DNA from: Pasteurellaceae bacterium
GTDB taxonomy: Bacteria; Pseudomonadota; Gammaproteobacteria; Enterobacterales; Pasteurellaceae
Assembly (NCBI GenBank): GCA_900756875.1
Contig: CAAELW010000236.1
Location: 1 to 11,868 of the forward strand
Reading direction: 5' to 3'
DNA: 11,868 bases
Below the pieces are notes generated by a model. That model did no database searches and had not been told where the DNA came from. It worked only from the letters and a program-made list of their open reading frames with translations. Positions 7,504 to 11,868 of the stretch are shown one piece after another. Positions within the stretch are counted from its first letter, which is position 1, and the number at the start of each line of letters is the position of its first letter. Made by a program: the position numbers and the translations under genes.

Positions 7504-8112
7504 TTATTTTTTCTCTTCAGTTTTTGCTGGAGCTGCTTTTTCAGTTGCTGGAATAGATTTTAATACTTCTTCAGTAATATCTTTACCATCTACTGCAAAT
7601 ACGACAGAGTTTGCATCTAAAACATAAGTATAACCTTTTGTTTTTGCTAAGTTATTCGTTGCAACTTGAATGCTTTCTAATAATTTACCACGCTCTTCAG
7701 TTTGACGTTTTTCGTTTAACTCTTGGAACTCTGCCACTTTTTTATCTTGCTCTTCCATTAATTTATTTAATGCAGCTTCTTCATCTGAACCAAATTTAGT
7801 GATTTCTTCTTGGCGTTTTTGAATTTCAGCTTGACGTAAACGAGGTGCATCTTTTTGTAAAGCTGCAACTTTTGCTTCTACTTTTTTACGAGATGCTACG
7901 ATTTTGTCATCAATTTCTTTCTTACTTGCAGCAAGTTTGTCCGCCATTGGTTTGAATTCTGCATCTAACTTATCTGCTACAGCTTGACGATCTGGGTGGT
8001 TTTGGAATAAGTAACCCGCATTGATGAATGCGATATTTTCATCTGCAGCAGCAAAACCTGATGCAAGTGCAAGACCTAAAGAAAGTGCGGTAACTTTTAC
8101 TACGTTTTTCAT
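7504..8112 (-). CDS. skp: Periplasmic chaperone Skp (OmpH)
   Basis: Skp is a trimeric periplasmic chaperone that holds unfolded outer membrane proteins on their way to the Bam complex. The 202-residue precursor has a clear signal peptide (MKNVVKVTALSLGLALASGF, then AAA) with likely cleavage after Ala23. A short body strand (ENIAFINAGYLFQ) comes next, then a long lysine- and glutamate-rich helical arm (about residues 45-150) that would form the coiled-coil tentacles, and the body strand GYTYVLDANSVVFA. It ends in a low-complexity Ala/Lys/Glu tail (KAAPAKTEEKK) that makes it longer than the E. coli protein. AGGA lies eight bases before ATG 8112. A sigma-E-like promoter and a hairpin precede it, so it can be expressed separately from bamA. 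A perfect uptake signal lies within its signal-peptide codons. Confidence 0.95.
   Translation of the reverse strand: MKNVVKVTALSLGLALASGFAAADENIAFINAGYLFQNHPDRQAVADKLDAEFKPMADKLAASKKEIDDKIVASRKKVEAKVAALQKDAPRLRQAEIQKRQEEITKFGSDEEAALNKLMEEQDKKVAEFQELNEKRQTEERGKLLESIQVATNNLAKTKGYTYVLDANSVVFAVDGKDITEEVLKSIPATEKAAPAKTEEKK
8083..8091 (+). repeat. DNA uptake signal sequence, inside the skp signal peptide
   Basis: Perfect AAGTGCGGT on the plus strand, overlapping codons for the hydrophobic core of the Skp signal peptide. Confidence 0.9.
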
Positions 8113-8146
8113 GTTTGAATTTCCTTAAATTAGTTTAGTAAATATT

Positions 8147-8174
8147 TCTGTGCCAGCTAACTCACTGACACAGA
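8147..8174 (-). other. Hairpin in the skp 5' leader
   Basis: On the minus strand TCTGTGTCAG (8174-8165) pairs with CTGGCACAGA (8156-8147) around an 8-base loop. The only non-Watson-Crick position is a T-G pair on this strand, which becomes a C-A mismatch on the other, so the structure favours the skp-sense RNA. No T-run follows, so it is unlikely to be a terminator. It would sit at the very 5' end of a transcript from the sigma-E-like promoter just upstream. Confidence 0.6.
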
Positions 8175-8182
8175 ACGTGGAT

Positions 8183-8209
8183 TTTGACTTAAATAGAACG
8201 TAAAAGTTC
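8183..8209 (-). promoter_or_regulatory. Candidate sigma-E promoter for skp-lpxD
   Basis: Minus strand: GAACTT (8209-8204), exactly 16 bases, then TCAAA (8187-8183). This is the element pair and spacing of known sigma-E promoters (compare GAACTT-N16-TCTGA at E. coli degP and rpoH P3). The base before GAACTT is T rather than the preferred G. It starts seven bases after the bamA stop codon. In E. coli the bamA-skp-lpxD region is part of the sigma-E regulon, which supports the call. Activity is not shown. Confidence 0.68.
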
Positions 8210-8215
8210 AATTTA

Positions 8216-10594
8216 TTAGAAAGAACCACCAATACTGAATTGGAATTGTTCTACATCATCATTTTCATATTTTTTGATTGGTTTCGCATAAGAGAATACC
8301 AATGGCCCAATTGGTGATTGCCATTGGAAAGCAACACCAGTTGAAGCTCGGACTCGACCTGCTTTACTGTAATCAGGTAATGTTGCATAAATCGGAGATG
8401 ATTTTAAGCCTTCTTTATCTGATTTCCATTTTGTATTCCAAACGCTCGCTGCATCAACGAAAAGTGAGGTTCTTACGCTATTTTGGCTTTTATCTCCCAC
8501 AAATGGGGTTGGAACAATAAGTTCGACACTTGCTGTAGCCATTGCGTTACCACCAACGACATCAGTACTTTGATACCATTGGCCATATTTGTCTTGATAA
8601 ATCGCATTAGGGCCTACCGCACCGTAAGCAAAGCCACGTAATGAACCGATACCACCAGCCGTATAAAGTTGATAGAACGGTACACGTTTGCCACCTAAGC
8701 CATTTGCATAAGAAGCGGTTGCTTTTCCAGATAATACCCAACGATGATCACGATCTAATGGGTAGAAACCTTGAAGCTCAGCGCTTAATTTATAATATTT
8801 ATTATCAGATCCTGGAATGGTGACACGACCACCTAAACTTGCTTTTACCCCTTTAGTTGGGAAATAGCCACGGTTTAGACTGTTGTAGTTCCAACCAAAT
8901 GAGAAATCAAAATCATTAGTTTTGATTGAGTTTCCAGTTAAATTCATTGACTTCATATATAAATCACGGTTGTATTCATACGCGAAGTTACTGATTTTAT
9001 TATAAGTATAACCTAATCCCACATAATATGAGTTGTTCTCATTAACAGGGAATCCTAATGTGACATTACCACCGTAAGTTGTACGTTTATAGGTTGATGA
9101 AGTATCACTTTTCGAGTTATCGTAAGTTTCATAGAATACGTTTCCACCTAAACTTACCCCATCTTTAGTAAAGTATGGTTCTGTATAACCCAAGTTTACA
9201 CTTGTACCATAGTCATTACGTGTACCGGCTAAACTTACCGCTGCACCTGTTCCCAAGAAGTTGTCTTGTTTCACGCTTGCTTGATAGCTGATACCACTCT
9301 CTGTACCATAACCGATACCAAAGTTAATACTACCGGTATTACGTTCTCTTACTTTATATACAACATCGACTTCATCATTAGAACCTTGAATTGGTTCAAC
9401 ACGATTCTCTACACTCTCAAAGAAACCCGTTCTATCTAAACGCACCTTACCTAATTCAACTAATTGAGAATTATACCAAGTTCCTTCTTGCTGACGCATT
9501 TCTTGACGTAATGTACTATCAGCAGAAACCGTATTACCTTCAAAACGAACTTGACGTACAGATAAACGACGTCCCGCATCAACAACAAAGGTTAATGCTA
9601 ATGTTTTATTCGCATCATCAAAAGTTGGCATGGTATTCACTGTTGCACTACCGTAACCACGTTCACCTAATTTATCTTTAATTAAGCTTTCAACATTTTG
9701 CACATCCGCACGACTGAATGTATCGTTTAAGTGAAGTTCACCTAATAATAGTTGTAATTCATCAGCCATACCACCTAAGTTACCAACAATACGCGCAGAA
9801 CTTAAGTTATATTTTTCACCTTCACTTACATCAATAGTGACATCAGCCTTTGTATGCTCTTCATTTAACTGAACATCTGTTTTGGTCACTCTTGCTTTAG
9901 CATAACCATTATTTTGGTAGTAGTCTTGGATAGCTTGAATATCTTTGTCAAACTGGGAACCATCAAACTTATTCCCCCAAAGTTTCCACCAAGAATCTGG
10001 TTGAAGCTCCATTTGTTCTTGTAACTTACTGCTAGAAATCGCTTCATTTCCATTAAAAGTTACTGAACGAAGTTTTGCTGTATCATCTTCATCAATTTGA
10101 AGCGTAATTTCTGCACGGTTATTTGGTAAAGTTGTCACGATCGGATCAACTTTCGCATTATAACGACCTACACTCTTATAATGTTCTCTTAAGGTTTTCG
10201 CAAACTCTTCTAATTTCGCACGATTTAAGACATCACCACTTTTGAAACCATTTGCATCAAGGTTTTGTTTTAATGCTTCTGTTGGAATAACTGAATTACC
10301 TTTAATATTCACTTCAGAAATGATTGGTTTCGCAATAACGCTCACAACTAATGCATCGCCATCCTGGAAAGCTTTAACATCATCAAACTGTCCACTTACG
10401 AATAATGAACGTACAATATTGGCTACATCTTTATCCGTTACACGCTGACCGCTACGAACAGGAAGACTGGCTAGAATTTGTTGTTCTAAGTCTCCTTGAG
10501 CACCGTCAACACGAATGTCTTTTGCTACAAATGGTGCCGCAAATACACTCGTTGTAGTACCGAATAATAAACTTGCGATTAGAAGTTTTTTCAT
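8216..10594 (-). CDS. bamA: Outer membrane assembly factor BamA (D15, Omp85)
   Basis: BamA is the essential core of the Bam complex, folding beta-barrel proteins into the outer membrane. The 792-residue precursor begins with a signal peptide ([19 protein letters not shown], cleaved after Ala19). Five POTRA domains follow (about residues 20-420: [38 protein letters not shown] and VRQVRFEGN mark their starts), and then a 16-strand barrel (about 425-792) starting near [11 protein letters not shown]. The loop-6 motif appears as LRGF with Arg653, equivalent to E. coli Arg661. The last strand ends FQFSIGGSF with the terminal Phe of outer membrane proteins. ATG 10594 has AGGA eight bases upstream, and the gene ends with a double stop (TAATAA). 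rseP ends 26 bases upstream, consistent with one operon. Confidence 0.98.
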   Translation of the reverse strand: MKKLLIASLLFGTTTSVFAAPFVAKDIRVDGAQGDLEQQILASLPVRSGQRVTDKDVANIVRSLFVSGQFDDVKAFQDGDALVVSVIAKPIISEVNIKGNSVIPTEALKQNLDANGFKSGDVLNRAKLEEFAKTLREHYKSVGRYNAKVDPIVTTLPNNRAEITLQIDEDDTAKLRSVTFNGNEAISSSKLQEQMELQPDSWWKLWGNKFDGSQFDKDIQAIQDYYQNNGYAKARVTKTDVQLNEEHTKADVTIDVSEGEKYNLSSARIVGNLGGMADELQLLLGELHLNDTFSRADVQNVESLIKDKLGERGYGSATVNTMPTFDDANKTLALTFVVDAGRRLSVRQVRFEGNTVSADSTLRQEMRQQEGTWYNSQLVELGKVRLDRTGFFESVENRVEPIQGSNDEVDVVYKVRERNTGSINFGIGYGTESGISYQASVKQDNFLGTGAAVSLAGTRNDYGTSVNLGYTEPYFTKDGVSLGGNVFYETYDNSKSDTSSTYKRTTYGGNVTLGFPVNENNSYYVGLGYTYNKISNFAYEYNRDLYMKSMNLTGNSIKTNDFDFSFGWNYNSLNRGYFPTKGVKASLGGRVTIPGSDNKYYKLSAELQGFYPLDRDHRWVLSGKATASYANGLGGKRVPFYQLYTAGGIGSLRGFAYGAVGPNAIYQDKYGQWYQSTDVVGGNAMATASVELIVPTPFVGDKSQNSVRTSLFVDAASVWNTKWKSDKEGLKSSPIYATLPDYSKAGRVRASTGVAFQWQSPIGPLVFSYAKPIKKYENDDVEQFQFSIGGSF

Positions 10595-10620
10595 CGACTT
10601 TATCCTATAAAAAACAATAG

Positions 10621-11868
10621 TTATAAACGTAAGAAATCATTAAAAAGCACAAAAATTGTTTGAATTAACAAGATTGTAAGCCCTATACGATAACTTAAAT
10701 TTTGTACCCGTTCTGAAACAGGTTTTCCTTTGATAGCTTCCGCCGCCAAAAATACGAGATGTCCACCATCTAAAACTGGCAACGGAAATAAATTCATTAT
10801 GCCTAAATTAACACTAATTAACGCGAGAAAACTTAAGAAATAAATCACGCCAGCGTTAGAAGATGCACCTGCGCCTTGAGCAATTGAAATTGGCCCAGCT
10901 AAACTGGAAAATGAAAGCTCACCACTAAACAATTTCCCGATTGCCTTCACAATAAACCAAGAAATTTGGCCTGTCTTTTCCACACCTTTTTGTAGAGCAT
11001 CAAGAATACCATATTTTAATTCAGTTCGATACTGTTCGCCAACTTTTAAGAACGTCGGACTTAACCCAACAAACCATTTACCATCTCGATTCTTCTCTGG
11101 TTGCAAGGTTTTGTCAAAAATTTCCTGATTACGTTCGACCTTGATTGTAAAAGGTTGACCTTGTTGTACCAATGCAACAAAAGCTTTCCAATCAAGAGCG
11201 GTCGAATTTTCTGCTAAAATTTTATCGCCAATCAATAAGCCTGCTTTTTCAGCTGGTGAGTTTTCCACCACTTTTGATAATGTCATCTCCACTTTACTTG
11301 AAACGGGATTGATCCCTAATGTTTCAAATGCTGTTTCTTTATCTGGCTCAAATGTCCAATTTTGCAGATTAATGGTTCGTTGATAAGGTTGGTCTTCACC
11401 AAAAGGTGTTAATGTGAGTTCAACAGAATCAGAACCTAACTTATCAGTGAGCAATAAATTAATGGTTTCCCAATCAGGGGTATTCTTCCCATCAATTGCC
11501 AAAATCTGGGTATTCGGTTCAATTTGAGCTATTGCTGCCGGTGAATTTGACATGACGTTTTCAATGACCGGTTTAACACTCGGAATCCCTACAGAATAAA
11601 TCACCCAATATGCCAAAATCGCAAAAATAAAATTAGCCAAAGGGCCTGCAGCAATCACAAAAGCACGTTGCGCGACCGATTTGCTTTCAAATGCCTGCGA
11701 TTTTAATTCTGCGGGAACCTCTTCATTTCGCCCATCAAGCATTTTGACATAACCACCAAGCGGAATGGCAGAAATAGCAAATTCAGTGCCCAATTTATCT
11801 GTGCGTCGCCAAATCACTTTACCAAAGCCAATCGAAAAACGATGAACTTTAATACCGCACTTTCTTGC
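10621..11868 (-). CDS. rseP: RseP, site-2 intramembrane zinc protease, 5' end cut off
   Basis: RseP is the inner-membrane metalloprotease that cuts the anti-sigma factor RseA and releases sigma-E in the enterobacterial model; it also clears remnant signal peptides. The reading frame is open to the window edge and reads [20 protein letters not shown] there, the segment just after the zinc motif. About 30-35 residues including the HExxH motif are therefore missing, and the Met at 11817 is internal. About 415 residues are visible: IPLGGYVKM, a membrane helix ([20 protein letters not shown]), two PDZ domains ([16 protein letters not shown] and [16 protein letters not shown]), a helix, [13 protein letters not shown] with the third zinc ligand Asp (codon 10770-10768), and a last C-terminal helix. 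Standing first in this cluster ahead of bamA, it links the stress sensor to its likely targets. Confidence 0.96.
   Translation of the reverse strand, partial: ARKCGIKVHRFSIGFGKVIWRRTDKLGTEFAISAIPLGGYVKMLDGRNEEVPAELKSQAFESKSVAQRAFVIAAGPLANFIFAILAYWVIYSVGIPSVKPVIENVMSNSPAAIAQIEPNTQILAIDGKNTPDWETINLLLTDKLGSDSVELTLTPFGEDQPYQRTINLQNWTFEPDKETAFETLGINPVSSKVEMTLSKVVENSPAEKAGLLIGDKILAENSTALDWKAFVALVQQGQPFTIKVERNQEIFDKTLQPEKNRDGKWFVGLSPTFLKVGEQYRTELKYGILDALQKGVEKTGQISWFIVKAIGKLFSGELSFSSLAGPISIAQGAGASSNAGVIYFLSFLALISVNLGIMNLFPLPVLDGGHLVFLAAEAIKGKPVSERVQNLSYRIGLTILLIQTIFVLFNDFLRL
11854..11862 (-). repeat. DNA uptake signal sequence, inside rseP
   Basis: Perfect AAGTGCGGT on the minus strand, followed on that strand by ATTAAA as in the extended consensus. 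Confidence 0.9.

Noticed and set aside
8278..10448. Several plus-strand open frames of 60-96 codons opposite bamA.
   Set aside because: They are shadows of the bamA codon pattern, without ribosome binding sites or recognisable domains.
10595..10900. A second sigma-E promoter for bamA within the rseP 3' end, as in E. coli.
   Set aside because: I found no GAACTT with a properly spaced -10 there on the minus strand; CAGAACGG near 10710 lacks the second box.
1..11868. A new mobile or defence system, CRISPR array, tRNA or integrated element.
   Set aside because: All long frames are accounted for by conserved housekeeping genes, and I saw no direct-repeat arrays, transposase motifs or attachment sites.

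Overview
The window looks like ordinary chromosome of a Pasteurellaceae bacterium, most likely a Haemophilus species. It is AT-rich and carries six perfect copies of the Haemophilus-type DNA uptake signal (AAGTGCGGT or its complement). The proteins closely resemble my memory of H. influenzae AspA, D15/BamA, LpxA, LpxB and FabZ. A urease gene and some gene-order differences from what I recall of H. influenzae Rd make a relative such as H. parainfluenzae possible, but the species is not proven from the sequence.

Left part, plus strand (1-2306): the 3' end of ureD, the urease accessory gene, then aspA (aspartate ammonia-lyase). In front of aspA is a well-formed overlapping CRP/FNR site, placed as in a class II promoter, and a TATAAT box. 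aspA ends in a strong hairpin terminator made of an inverted pair of uptake-signal-like sequences.

Middle (2310-3187, minus strand): a decayed SLC13/DASS-type anion permease gene. It shows a large internal deletion, an in-frame stop and a one-base frameshift, so it is called a pseudogene.

Right part, minus strand (3249 to the window end), in transcription order: rseP (5' end outside the window), bamA, skp, lpxD, fabZ, lpxA, lpxB, rnhB. This is the conserved envelope-biogenesis cluster. RseP is the intramembrane protease that activates sigma-E in the enterobacterial model, BamA inserts outer membrane proteins, Skp is their periplasmic chaperone, LpxA, LpxD and LpxB make early lipid A intermediates, FabZ supplies fatty acid synthesis, and RnhB removes ribonucleotides from DNA.

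The spacers inside this cluster suggest it is not one uniform transcript. A near-consensus sigma-E promoter sits just after the bamA stop, and its transcript would begin with a 10-bp hairpin ahead of skp. An intrinsic terminator follows lpxD, and a TATAAT box then precedes fabZ. An uptake-signal hairpin followed by a T-run lies directly upstream of the lpxB ribosome binding site. No mobile element, CRISPR array, RNA gene or wholly new system was found. The most interesting material is the regulatory architecture and the decayed permease.
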